Of a DNA stretch of 64,000 nucleotides, positions 1 to 7,260 are shown piece by piece. Position 1 is the first letter of the stretch. Every line of letters begins with the position of its first letter. A model generated the notes under the pieces. It had not been told where the DNA came from, did no database searches, and saw only the letters and a list, made by a program, of their open reading frames with translations. The DNA is from Flavobacterium supellecticarium (GTDB taxonomy: Bacteria > Bacteroidota > Bacteroidia > Flavobacteriales > Flavobacteriaceae). The stretch covers positions 1 to 64,000 of the forward strand of contig NZ_SSNZ01000002.1 of NCBI RefSeq assembly GCF_004801375.1, in the 5' to 3' direction. Both the position numbers and the translations under genes were made by a program.

Positions 1-190
1 GACCACTTTGATATACGATATTGATAAGCGGACTGGTATTTTTCAAACTGGGAGGCAGCGCAATAGGCAGGGTATAGGTGGTTTGTCCCGCATTGGAAAT
101 TTCCAGTTTTCCCTGTGTATCGTGAAAATGTTGCGCCGATACCAAAATAGCATAAATAAGCGTCCATAGCAATAGTAATCTTCTTATCAT
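1..190 (-). CDS. N-terminal fragment of a secreted RHS/SpvB-like protein (cut by window edge)
   Basis: Only the first 63 residues lie in the window. The start is an ATG read leftward from position 190. It opens with a clear signal peptide (MIRRLLLLWTLIYAILVSA followed by Gln). The mature start, with SNAGQTTYTLPIALPPSLKN and then an INIVYQSG stretch, resembles the first strands of SpvB/TcdB-type and RHS-repeat proteins of Bacteroidota. Those begin with a 'T-Y-x-I-P-I-x-L-P-P...L-x-Y-x-S' pattern. The identification is by resemblance only. The body of the protein, and any C-terminal toxin or sorting domain, lies outside the window. Confidence 0.55.
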   Translation of the reverse strand, partial: MIRRLLLLWTLIYAILVSAQHFHDTQGKLEISNAGQTTYTLPIALPPSLKNTSPLINIVYQSG

Positions 191-554
191 AATAGGTTTC
201 AAATTATGGGGAGTGATACAATTATTCCGGTGCTTTGGGGAATTAGGGAAGAGTTGCTGTAAAAACAAGCGGCTCTATAATCGGACTCGAAATGTCCGTC
301 TTTGATAGAATGACGATAAATAATTGGATTATTAAAGTATTAAAAATTTGTTTTAAAAAGTATGCGATAGTACAGATGTACCTGTTAAAACAGGGTTTGA
401 CTTATATTCGGGCTAAAGTGACTGTTTGTCTTTTGTTGTTCGACACGTCTTTTAAGACTGTGAAAAGTAAAAAGGGTTTGATTTTGTGTCCTATTTTAAA
501 AAGAAGCTTTTCTAAAATACGAAAGCATTCAATTATCTCATTATCTTTGGAAGT
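191..554. other. Intergenic region, divergent promoters
   Basis: These 364 bases separate the leftward RHS-like gene from the rightward DUF58 gene. Open frames here, such as 292-558, have no RBS, no recognisable domain and poor codon use, so I do not call them. The only feature seen is a TAtcTTTG -7 element (542-549), placed so close to the DUF58 ATG that the transcript would be almost leaderless. Confidence 0.5.
542..549 (+). promoter_or_regulatory. Bacteroidota -7 element (TAtcTTTG)
   Basis: Matches the TAnnTTTG consensus and lies 5 bases before the DUF58 start codon. No good TTTG -33 box is seen at the usual 17-21 base spacing, so the promoter is weak or activator-dependent, or the match is fortuitous. 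Confidence 0.4.
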
Positions 555-1481
555 ATGAAGATTGACAATCAAATTGCAAAAATATCGAGCTTTCAGCATT
601 TGGAACTTTTGGCGAATCAGATCGTGGAAGGCTTTATTTCGGGTATGCATAAAAGCCCGTTTCACGGATTTTCGGCCGAATTTGCGGAGCATAAAGTCTA
701 TAATCCCGGCGAAAGTACCCGACATATCGATTGGAAGTTATTTGCCAAAACCGATCGTTTGTATACCAAACGTTTTGAAGAAGAAACCAACCTGAGATGT
801 CACCTGATTCTGGATAATTCCTCGTCGATGCATTACCCGGAACTAGGGAAAGAGCAGTTGTTTTACGAGAATAAAATCGGATTTTCGGTACTGGCCTCCG
901 CGGTATTGATGAACCTGCTTAAAAAACAACGCGATGCCGTGGGATTGAGTGTTTATTCGGACACCTACGAATACTATGCTCCCGAAAAAGGTAGTGAGCG
1001 TCATCATCGGATGTTGCTCAATGTACTGGAAAATGTTTTACAAGCGCCAAAATCGTCAAAAAATACCGATACGATCACCTTTTTACATCAGATAGCGGAA
1101 AAGATTCACAGAAGATCAATGGTGATTTTATTCACGGATATGTTTCAGGGGGAAGAGGACGAACGTCTGTTTAAAGCCTTGCAGCACCTAAAACACAATA
1201 AACATAAAGTGGTCTTGTTTCATATAATTGATAAAAAAACAGAATTTCGATTCGATTTTGACAATGCCCCACGGAAATTTATTGATCTTGAAACCGGTGA
1301 AGAGATCAATCTTTTTGCCGAAAATGTCAAAAATGATTACGAAAAATTGGTTCAGGATTACTTTACAAGAGTAGCAAATACCTGTACGCAGTATAAAATT
1401 AAGTATGTTCCGATTTCGGTTGACGAAAAATTTGAAAAAATAATGACTACCTACCTGGTTGAAAAACAAAAGTTTGGGTAG
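555..1481 (+). CDS. DUF58 / VWA-like domain protein
   Basis: 308 residues, typical length for DUF58 proteins that are usually encoded with MoxR AAA+ ATPases. The DUF58 core is plain at residues 56-77 (RHIDWKLFAKTDRLYTKRF). It runs into a von Willebrand A-like fold with the metal-site motif D87-N-S89-S-S91. Proteins of this group are thought to work with MoxR chaperones in envelope or stress functions, but no substrate is known here. No MoxR gene is adjacent inside the window: the left neighbour is the RHS-like gene and the right neighbours are tRNAs. The ATG at 555 gives the conserved N-terminus. There is no signal peptide, so a cytoplasmic location is expected. Confidence 0.9.
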   Translation: MKIDNQIAKISSFQHLELLANQIVEGFISGMHKSPFHGFSAEFAEHKVYNPGESTRHIDWKLFAKTDRLYTKRFEEETNLRCHLILDNSSSMHYPELGKEQLFYENKIGFSVLASAVLMNLLKKQRDAVGLSVYSDTYEYYAPEKGSERHHRMLLNVLENVLQAPKSSKNTDTITFLHQIAEKIHRRSMVILFTDMFQGEEDERLFKALQHLKHNKHKVVLFHIIDKKTEFRFDFDNAPRKFIDLETGEEINLFAENVKNDYEKLVQDYFTRVANTCTQYKIKYVPISVDEKFEKIMTTYLVEKQKFG

Positions 1482-1517
1482 TAATCTAAAATTAATTCTG
1501 ATTTTTTTTAGAATTTG

Positions 1518-1548
1518 TTTGGAGAAATGGAAAAGGGTTGTATATTTG
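1518..1548 (+). promoter_or_regulatory. Promoter of tRNA-Asp copy 1
   Basis: TTTG (1518-1521), 19 bases, then TATATTTG (1541-1548). This is a textbook Bacteroidota sigma-A promoter, 18 bases before the tRNA. Confidence 0.8.
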
Positions 1549-1648
1549 CAACCGCAATAAAGCACTGGTTTGGTAGTTCAGTTGGTTAGAATACATGCCT
1601 GTCACGCATGGGGTCGCGGGTTCGAGTCCCGTCCAGACCGCCAGTAAA
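1541..1648 (+). repeat. Direct repeat unit 1 (promoter -7 box plus tRNA-Asp)
   Basis: Positions 1541-1648 are identical to 1901-2008 (108 bases). They start at the -7 box, include the whole leader and tRNA, and end just after CCA. The -33 boxes and terminators lie outside the repeat and differ, so each copy has its own flanks. Confidence 0.9.
1567..1643 (+). tRNA. tRNA-Asp (GTC), copy 1
   Basis: 77 bases including the encoded CCA. Acceptor GGTTTGG pairs with CCAGACC with one G-T wobble. The anticodon arm is CATGC-CTGTCAC-GCATG, giving anticodon GTC. The T-arm contains GGTTCGAGTCC. It has its own promoter and terminator. Confidence 0.95.
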
Positions 1649-1652
1649 GAGG

Positions 1653-1679
1653 AAGCCTTTCGAAGAGAAAGGCTTTTTT
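1653..1679 (+). terminator. Terminator of tRNA-Asp copy 1
   Basis: AAGCCTTTC (1653-1661), GAAGA loop, GAAAGGCTT (1667-1675), then a T run. Confidence 0.8.
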
Positions 1680-1877
1680 GCCCTCTTAAAATATTTAAGA
1701 TTAGTTGTGTTGTTTAGGTACGCAAGTACCAGGTTTAGTAGTTAGACCAATGAAAAGCTTTCCTATGTTTCTGAGTGCTCAGATTCGGGAGGGCTTTTTT
1801 GATTTTGTAAGTCTCAGTTATTGTAAATACTGGTGTTCAGGGAGTTATAAAAAACATGATTTTTTCTTTAAAAAATG

Positions 1878-1908
1878 TTTGCAAATCATTAAAAACGTTC
1901 TATATTTG
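1878..1908 (+). promoter_or_regulatory. Promoter of tRNA-Asp copy 2
   Basis: TTTG (1878-1881), 19 bases, TATATTTG (1901-1908); same spacing as copy 1 but with a different spacer sequence. Confidence 0.8.
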
Positions 1909-2008
1909 CAACCGCAATAAAGCACTGGTTTGGTAGTTCAGTTGGTTAGAATACATGCCTGTCACGCATGGGGTCGCGGGTTCGAGTCCCGTCCAGACCG
2001 CCAGTAAA
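1901..2008 (+). repeat. Direct repeat unit 2 (promoter -7 box plus tRNA-Asp)
   Basis: Exact copy of 1541-1648, offset by 360 bases. Indicates a recent tandem duplication or gene conversion of the tRNA. Confidence 0.9.
1927..2003 (+). tRNA. tRNA-Asp (GTC), copy 2
   Basis: Identical in all 77 bases to copy 1, with anticodon GTC and encoded CCA. It is followed by a GIY-YIG endonuclease gene and then a broken third copy of its own 3' end. Confidence 0.95.
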
Positions 2009-2012
2009 AAAG

Positions 2013-2040
2013 AAGCTTCTCATATCGGGAAGCTTTTTTT
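2013..2040 (+). terminator. Terminator of tRNA-Asp copy 2
   Basis: AAGCTTC (2013-2019) pairs with GAAGCTT (2029-2035), then a T run to 2040. Almost the same sequence recurs at 2360-2386. Confidence 0.75.
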
Positions 2041-2053
2041 GTATCTTTATTTG

Positions 2054-2293
2054 ATGTATTATGTTTCTATCATTTATTCGGCTCAGTTGGATGTTTATTA
2101 TAAAGGGTTTACGATGAATCCGGATGAACGTTTGAAGTGTCATTTAGAGGGAGGTAGTGAGTTAACTTCACGTGCATCCGATTGGAAATTGGTTTATAGT
2201 AAGGTATTTGAAACTAAAAAGGAAGCCTTGATAGAAGAGAAACATCTAAAGAAATTGAATCGCTCTTCGATTAAACAATTATTAGAGGGTTAG
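2054..2293 (+). CDS. GIY-YIG endonuclease domain protein
   Basis: 79 residues, the length of a stand-alone UvrC/URI-type GIY-YIG domain. The first strand reads MYYVSIIYS (the 'GIY' position). The second reads YYKGFT, so the 'YIG' is YKG here. A conserved Arg at residue 26 follows, and an E-rich helix (EALIEEKHLKKL) near residue 60 supplies the usual metal-binding Glu. The frame stays open upstream into the tRNA, but the conserved N-terminus and length fix the start at the ATG at 2054. Such small endonucleases are common in Flavobacteria, often next to tRNA genes. Their cellular role is not established. The gene sits exactly between an intact tRNA-Asp and a degraded copy of that tRNA's 3' end, which suggests spread by tRNA-targeted duplication or recombination. 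Confidence 0.85.
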   Translation: MYYVSIIYSAQLDVYYKGFTMNPDERLKCHLEGGSELTSRASDWKLVYSKVFETKKEALIEEKHLKKLNRSSIKQLLEG

Positions 2294-2327
2294 GAGATAT
2301 GCCAGTCATCTCGTCTTCGGGACGAGA

Positions 2328-2349
2328 CGGGTTCGAGTCCAGACCGCCA
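2328..2349 (+). pseudogene. tRNA-Asp 3'-end remnant
   Basis: CGGGTTCGAGTCC followed by AGACCGCCA matches the T-arm, acceptor strand and CCA of the two intact tRNA-Asp genes. About 5 bases (cgtcc) are missing from the T-stem/acceptor junction, and the 5' half of the tRNA is gone. The bases just before it (2309-2327) form an unrelated hairpin (TCTCGTC-ttcgg-GACGAGA). It cannot fold as a tRNA. Confidence 0.75.
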
Positions 2350-2359
2350 GTAAAAAAAG

Positions 2360-2386
2360 AAGCTTCTCATACCGGGAAGCTTTTTG
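2360..2386 (+). terminator. Terminator accompanying the tRNA remnant
   Basis: AAGCTTC (2360-2366) and GAAGCTT (2376-2382) followed by Ts. It is a near-identical copy of the terminator at 2013-2040, so the duplicated block covers tRNA 3' end plus terminator. It could also end transcription of the GIY-YIG gene. Confidence 0.65.
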
Positions 2387-2414
2387 TTTGATATTGTTTC
2401 ATGTTTTGCAACTG

Positions 2415-3131
2415 TTACTCCGTATGGATAACACCAGTGGCGATGGCAATAGCATTTATTTCCTTCCTGTGTAATTGAAAAGGTAGGAATTCCGGATTTT
2501 CGGAAACGATCAAAATGTGGTCTTCATCTTTTCCTTCGAGAACCCGCCTGATTAATAATCCTTGTGTTGTACTTATAATATAAATGTGATTCCATTGCAG
2601 GAAACTGTCCATTGGGACTCTTTTGCAGGCAACCAGATCACCGCTATTGTATTTTGGATTCATGGAATTTCCTTTTACGCTAACCAGAAAGTCGACATCT
2701 TTAAAAGTTGGGACGTGGTATTTTTCAAGAACGTGATCAATGGTGATAAGAGCTTTGTATTTAATCTTGGAAAAAGCAGTTTCGGTGATCAATGGGATTA
2801 ATGCAGTGTTTTTAAAGGAAACACAATCGAAATCGATATTGTTTTCCACTTTGGGATAATTATCACGGTTTTCGTTTGCGGCAGAGTTGGAATTAGTGTT
2901 CTTGTATACATTGTCTTTTCGGAACATTTTTCCGTTACCCAGTAATAACCATTCAGGTGAAATATCGGGAAAAGTCGTCAGGATATGAATCAAAGTCTCG
3001 TCTTTCATACTGGCAGTTCGTTTGATAGCAGTCTGAATAGAGTTGTTGGACATATGGATTTTCTTTTCAAAAGCACTGATGGATAAACCGTAATATCGGA
3101 TTATTTCTTTGACACGTTCTATAGGCTTCAT
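2415..3131 (-). CDS. CI/LexA-like repressor: HTH plus S24 peptidase-like domain
   Basis: 238 residues. Residues 1-65 are an HTH of the Bacteroidota phage-repressor type (AFEKKIHMSNNSIQTAIKR, then SPEWLLLGNG). A variable linker of about 70 residues follows, then an S24 domain. The nucleophile Ser is at 156 in VKGNSMNP. The general-base Lys of the family should fall in the strand GLLIRRV (191-197), where this protein has Arg195. The codon is AGG, one base from AAG. Self-cleavage may therefore be lost or slow. Such proteins normally repress phage, ICE or stress genes and are inactivated when RecA triggers autoproteolysis. No phage structural genes, integrase or umuDC lie nearby. Two matching palindromes upstream (3191-3211, 3291-3307) are candidate operators. 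Confidence 0.85.
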   Translation of the reverse strand: MKPIERVKEIIRYYGLSISAFEKKIHMSNNSIQTAIKRTASMKDETLIHILTTFPDISPEWLLLGNGKMFRKDNVYKNTNSNSAANENRDNYPKVENNIDFDCVSFKNTALIPLITETAFSKIKYKALITIDHVLEKYHVPTFKDVDFLVSVKGNSMNPKYNSGDLVACKRVPMDSFLQWNHIYIISTTQGLLIRRVLEGKDEDHILIVSENPEFLPFQLHRKEINAIAIATGVIHTE

Positions 3132-3190
3132 ATGTATAATATTAGGTTTAGTGTTAGGTTGTAGCTTTTTGGAGTGGGTAACTTGGGTTT

Positions 3191-3211
3191 TAGTTTCCTT
3201 ATTTGAAACTA
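3191..3211. promoter_or_regulatory. Candidate operator 1: TAGTTTC-N7-GAAACTA
   Basis: Perfect 7-base arms around a 7-base spacer (cttattt), 60 bases upstream of the repressor start. The core GTTTC-N7-GAAAC recurs at 3291-3307 with the same spacing. Confidence 0.55.
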
Positions 3212-3290
3212 AGGAGTTGATATGTAAAGTTATAAAAAATAAATAAAATTATTTGCGGTGGTTTGATTTTTACATAAGGCTGCTGTTGTG

Positions 3291-3307
3291 GTTTCTTTTT
3301 TTGAAAC
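3291..3307. promoter_or_regulatory. Candidate operator 2: GTTTC-N7-GAAAC
   Basis: Same core and spacer length as operator 1, with a T-only spacer. It lies 98 bases further upstream, between the repressor gene and the rightward small gene at 3608. Confidence 0.5.
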
Positions 3308-3607
3308 TCATATGCCAAATGACTGAAGTAGTTATAATGATTACATTATAGGATTGTTTTGTGATTGAATATATTGAAGTTTTGTTCCGGATAGGGTTTT
3401 TCTGTTGTAAACGGGTATTTTGTTTAATAGCGATCGGAAGAGAAAAGATGTAATATCGGATTGTCTCTTTATTATACTGTATTGACTTCGCAATTAAAAG
3501 ATTTTCTCAAACAATGTTCTTTTTTTGTTAGAATATTTTTGCTATATTTAGAATGAAGTTAGTGTATGAGTATTTCTGAATAAAACAAAAAATCAATATA
3601 CAAAGTT

Positions 3608-3796
3608 ATGGGGAAAAATAAGTATAACAAGTATAATGTTCTTGTAATTAACAGACTTTCACAGAAATATGGATTCACGGGATATTATATTCGTCAGTGT
3701 TTACGAGGCGATCGAAAGAACTTAACAGCTGATCAATTGAGAAAAGAGTATAATAATCTTAGTAAAGCGATTACCAAGCTGCTGGAAGAAAGCTAA
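3608..3796 (+). CDS. Small probable DNA-binding protein
   Basis: 62 residues, basic. The segment INRLSQKYGFTGYYIRQCLR, followed by GDRKNLTADQLRKEYNNL, has the helix-turn-helix spacing of small Bacteroidota regulators. In these a 'KYGxSxxYIRQCLRGDR' helix is followed by a hydrophobic C-terminal helix. No enzymatic motif is present. The gene is divergent from the S24-type repressor across a region with two palindromes, so it could play a Cro-like or accessory role, but this is inference. No strong RBS is visible, as is usual in this phylum. The family identity is uncertain. Confidence 0.6.
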   Translation: MGKNKYNKYNVLVINRLSQKYGFTGYYIRQCLRGDRKNLTADQLRKEYNNLSKAITKLLEES

Positions 3797-4205
3797 TCAA
3801 AAGCGTATTTTAAAATCGCTGTGATATAGGATAAATATTTTGTAACACAGTAAAAGTGTGCCCTTATGGTTTTAATTTAGGAAAGTATGCAGCTAAAAAA
3901 ACAAAATGTTGTTTTATTGTGTTTAAATGTAAAAAAATAACATGTATACTGCATATATGTTTTAAAATTGTATTTTTGTGCTTGAAATGTTGGATGTTTG
4001 TCTTTTAATGTAGGCTGAAACTATAGAGAATAACGCTTACATTCATAAGGCCTGCTAGCAAAATAATGGCATTGAACATTTTCTCCGTATTTCCTAAAAA
4101 AAGGAATTAGATTTAATAACACCTCCCCTCAATAAATTTCAAAATAACTTCGATTTGTCGAAGTTATCGTTATGTGTTATAAAAAAAAATTAGGAATGAT
4201 CTTGT
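3797..4205. other. Intergenic region upstream of TPR regulators
   Basis: 409 AT-rich bases with no convincing ORF. Its clearest feature is the perfect palindrome at 4144-4167, listed separately. Nothing else with structure was recognised. Confidence 0.5.
4144..4167. promoter_or_regulatory. Perfect palindrome ATAACTTCGA-tttg-TCGAAGTTAT
   Basis: 10-base arms and a 4-base loop, ending 38 bases before the ATG of the first TPR-HTH regulator. There is no T run after it and no gene ends just upstream, so an operator or 5'-leader hairpin is more likely than a terminator. Confidence 0.55.
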
Positions 4206-5672
4206 ATGAAATGTAGCCTTTTCTTTTTAGGATTACTAGGGATTTTGCCGTTGGTATATAGTCAGTCTAAACAGGTGGAATTCGATAGTTTATTTCAAAA
4301 AGCAATACGCTTGGATGCCATCGCATCGCCACAGGCATTTACCGCGGCTATAAAGGCAATTACTTATGCCGAACAAACCGCTTATAATCCTGGGATTTTA
4401 AAGGGAACATTGTGGATTTGCGAGCATTATATCAGAAATGGAAACGATGCCCAAGCCCTGTTATTTGCTGCTAAAGCAGAAAAAAAAGAGCCTTTTCTGA
4501 AGGGTGATAGCAGCGTGAAATTAAAGCGAATTAAGGCCAGGAGCCTCATTCGGATGGGTTTTTATGAAGAAGCCGATAAAACACTGCAGGAAGCGTTGAC
4601 TTATGCTTTAAAACTAAAAGGCGACAAAAACATACCGTTGCTGGGAGCTGTATATACAGATATGGGAACTAATTATGCCGAACGTAATGTTACGTCGCAT
4701 CTAGCCATCGAATATTATCAGAAAGGTTTACAGTTATTTCAGAAAATGAAAGATTCGGATCCGCTCAAACCGCAATATACTTTTTGGGTATTGGTGAAAA
4801 TTGCATCTTTTTACCGAAAACAGCGACATCCGGCTAAAGCACGACAGTATTTAAAAACAGCGGCATTGTATTCAGGTCAGCTGAAAAATAATTTAGGAAA
4901 AACAGACTTTTATTATAACAAAGGGATAGAAAGTAATACGGAAGGAAAAATAGATGAGGCAAAACAATATTTTCAGAACGCACTGGATATCGTAAAGCGG
5001 GAACGTAAAATAACCTGTAAAAAAGAATTGTATTATGAACTGTTTAGAGTTTGTCAGAACTTAAAAAAAACAGATAGTTGCCGATATTACCGGCAGCAAT
5101 ACATATTGTATAGCGATAGTCTTCATCAAATGTATCGAAAAGATGCCAGTGCGGCTCTGCGTTTTTTTGAAAAAGAAAAACAACAGGAAATAAGGGAACG
5201 TTCGGTAGTATATTTTTTGATACTGTTGATTTGTATACTCCTTATTCTGGTGGGTATTACAAAATTGTTCCGGGATCACAAAAAATTTATAATACTACTG
5301 GAAGAGAAAATAGCAATAGAAGAGCGATTGCAAAAAAACGAAAGTAATCTGAACCAGATAAAAAAGAAGAATAATCTCGAGGTTGGCACGACAGTAACAC
5401 TGAGACGACTGGTGAAAGAAGGGAATCCGGCCTTTCTGATCGAGTTTAAAAAACTCTATCCGGATTTTTACGACCGTTTGTTGGTATATAATTCGGAAAC
5501 GGGCAATGATATGAAGTTTTGTGCCTTGATCAGGTTAAATTATACTACGATACAAATGGCCAAATATACAAAAAGTACGATTCGGGCAGTAGAATCCAGA
5601 AAATACAGGTTACGGAAGAAATTTAATATTCCAAAGGATAAGAATATTTATGAGTGGTTTCAGGAATTTTAA
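4206..5672 (+). CDS. TPR-TM-HTH transmembrane regulator (first of a tandem pair)
   Basis: 488 residues. A signal peptide (cleavage near VYS-Q, residue 19) leads into a periplasmic array of degenerate tetratricopeptide helices (about 30-320). One transmembrane helix follows (about 334-355, YFLILLICILLILVGI), then a cytoplasmic coiled coil (about 360-395). The C-terminal winged or LuxR-like HTH is in MAKYTKSTIRAVESRKYRLR, near residues 450-470. The architecture lets a signal sensed outside the inner membrane act directly on DNA. The family is frequent in Flavobacteria and largely uncharacterised. The paralogue starts 11 bases downstream, so the two are co-transcribed. A perfect palindrome precedes the gene and may be an autoregulatory site. 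Ligand and targets are unknown. Confidence 0.8.
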   Translation: MKCSLFFLGLLGILPLVYSQSKQVEFDSLFQKAIRLDAIASPQAFTAAIKAITYAEQTAYNPGILKGTLWICEHYIRNGNDAQALLFAAKAEKKEPFLKGDSSVKLKRIKARSLIRMGFYEEADKTLQEALTYALKLKGDKNIPLLGAVYTDMGTNYAERNVTSHLAIEYYQKGLQLFQKMKDSDPLKPQYTFWVLVKIASFYRKQRHPAKARQYLKTAALYSGQLKNNLGKTDFYYNKGIESNTEGKIDEAKQYFQNALDIVKRERKITCKKELYYELFRVCQNLKKTDSCRYYRQQYILYSDSLHQMYRKDASAALRFFEKEKQQEIRERSVVYFLILLICILLILVGITKLFRDHKKFIILLEEKIAIEERLQKNESNLNQIKKKNNLEVGTTVTLRRLVKEGNPAFLIEFKKLYPDFYDRLLVYNSETGNDMKFCALIRLNYTTIQMAKYTKSTIRAVESRKYRLRKKFNIPKDKNIYEWFQEF

Positions 5673-5683
5673 AAGGGAGGACA

Positions 5684-7147
5684 ATGGAAAAGATTTTTTT
5701 ATACAGTACGATAATACTGCTATCCGGTTCTGTTTTTGCACAGCGCTATACCGAGTTGCAAATTGATCAAATGATAGAAGATATCGATCAGATGGTAGGT
5801 AAAGAACCGGACAAGGTATTGCCAGCAAGTTTTAAGTGTTATAATTATTCAAAGGAAATCAATTATAAAAAAGGAATGGCGAATAGCCTGCTGTTAACAG
5901 GAAAAGGTTTGTTGTCATTGGAGCAGTATGATACCGCTTTGGAGTATGCGGCCAAAAGCGAGGCTATTGCAAGCAGACAGCATTACAGTGAAATAATGTG
6001 TGAGGCCTGTCGGATGGAAGCAGAATGTTATCGTTTGTTGGGTGTCGAATATCAGGTGTATAAAATGTTGCAGAAAGCAATGCGATTTACGTTGGATATT
6101 CGGGACCAAAATAAGCAGTATCATGAAAAAGGAGTAGTTTTTAGCGATATGGCACATTATTATGAGCGAATGGAAAAACAGGATTCGGCGTTGGTTTATT
6201 ATGAAAACAGCGATAATATGTTGAGTAGAATGAAAACCGGCCCGGTCAAAAATGTCGATCGATCGCTGGTAGCCTCCGGAATGGCTATGCTATGTATGGA
6301 AAAACAACAATACGATCTGGCGGAGATGTATCTTAAAAAAGCGGAAGCTCTGGGAGAATCGACTGATGGTACCGAAGTAAAAATGAAAATTTTCCGAAAT
6401 AAAGCGAAACTCGAAGCAGCCAAAGGGAATAGTGAAATCGCAATTGCGTATTACGGAAAAACACTATTGTTGGCAAAACAATTAAAAAAAAAGGAGCTGC
6501 AGATGCTTATTTATCACCGATTATCGATGTTGTATGAAAAAACAGGAGAGGAAGAAAAAGCGGTGCAATGTTTTTTGGAAGGTCATAAAATAAGCAATCA
6601 TCTGGAAAAAAACAAAACAACTGCTCGTGAAATACCGGTAAAAATGGTCGTTAAAAATACAGAACAGCAATTTAAAAAAAGTAGAATGGGAACTGTAACA
6701 GGTCTGTGTATTGTAATCTTCTTTATTCTGTTTTTGGTGGGACGCATATTTTGGTATTGTAAAAAAATGAAGGATGAGCAATTGGCAATGAAACGTACGG
6801 AACAAGAATTAAAGCGTAAAGAAACTTTTTTAAAGCAAGTACAAAATATTGATGAGATAACAATCGAAAAAGTTGTACAATTGGGAGTCGAGAACGATCC
6901 GCAATTTCTGCCACAGTTTGCCATCATACAAATGCCGTTTTACGAACGTTTACTGGAACTAAAGCCATCGTTAAAAGAAGAGGAGCTAAAAATAGGAGCC
7001 ATGCGGAAACTGGGATTTTCGACAAAAGAAATTGCTATTATTACCGATGTTTCGGTACGGTCTGTGGAGGCACGGATATATCGAATCCGAAAGAAAATTA
7101 AAGAGTTTTTTAGCGAAGAAGAGCAACATTGGTTTGAAATGATATAA
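5684..7147 (+). CDS. TPR-TM-HTH transmembrane regulator (second of the pair)
   Basis: 487 residues. The start is the ATG at 5684: it has a good GGGAGG ribosome site at 5675-5680 and gives a signal peptide ending SGSVFA-Q. An earlier in-frame ATG at 5654 lies inside the upstream gene. Same layout as its neighbour: TPR-like helices (about 30-310), a TM helix (about 334-355, GLCIVIFFILFLVGRIF), a coiled coil, then an HTH (GFSTKEIAIITDVSVRSVEA, about 445-465) of LuxR/GerE type with a basic following helix. The pair are diverged paralogues that may form hetero- or homodimers. The T9SS FG-GAP protein immediately downstream is a reasonable, untested target. Confidence 0.8.
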   Translation: MEKIFLYSTIILLSGSVFAQRYTELQIDQMIEDIDQMVGKEPDKVLPASFKCYNYSKEINYKKGMANSLLLTGKGLLSLEQYDTALEYAAKSEAIASRQHYSEIMCEACRMEAECYRLLGVEYQVYKMLQKAMRFTLDIRDQNKQYHEKGVVFSDMAHYYERMEKQDSALVYYENSDNMLSRMKTGPVKNVDRSLVASGMAMLCMEKQQYDLAEMYLKKAEALGESTDGTEVKMKIFRNKAKLEAAKGNSEIAIAYYGKTLLLAKQLKKKELQMLIYHRLSMLYEKTGEEEKAVQCFLEGHKISNHLEKNKTTAREIPVKMVVKNTEQQFKKSRMGTVTGLCIVIFFILFLVGRIFWYCKKMKDEQLAMKRTEQELKRKETFLKQVQNIDEITIEKVVQLGVENDPQFLPQFAIIQMPFYERLLELKPSLKEEELKIGAMRKLGFSTKEIAIITDVSVRSVEARIYRIRKKIKEFFSEEEQHWFEMI

Positions 7148-7260
7148 TGAAAATTATTATAGAAAGGTAAATTTGTTATAATTGTTTGAAATGTGTATTA
7201 TTTTGATTTTTATGCTTTTATGTTTTTTATTTTTATATAAAATAGAAATAAAGTAGCAAT

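Larger units (their letters stand above)
3132..3607. other. Regulatory intergenic region between repressor and small gene
   Basis: 476 AT-rich bases between divergent genes. Besides the two GTTTC-N7-GAAAC palindromes I see a weak -7-like TATATTTA about 60 bases before the small gene at 3608. I see no credible ORF, RNA gene or terminator. Confidence 0.5.

Noticed and set aside
292..558. 88-codon open frame between the RHS-like fragment and the DUF58 gene
   Set aside because: No RBS, no domain, unusual codon use; it overlaps the DUF58 promoter region and start.
1705..1920. 71-codon frame between the two tRNA-Asp genes
   Set aside because: Runs through the promoter of the second tRNA-Asp, with no protein-like pattern.
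1541..3800. Intact prophage or integrative element at tRNA-Asp
   Set aside because: No integrase, structural, conjugation or replication gene is present. Only a repressor, a small HTH-like protein and a GIY-YIG gene are seen, so at most a remnant.
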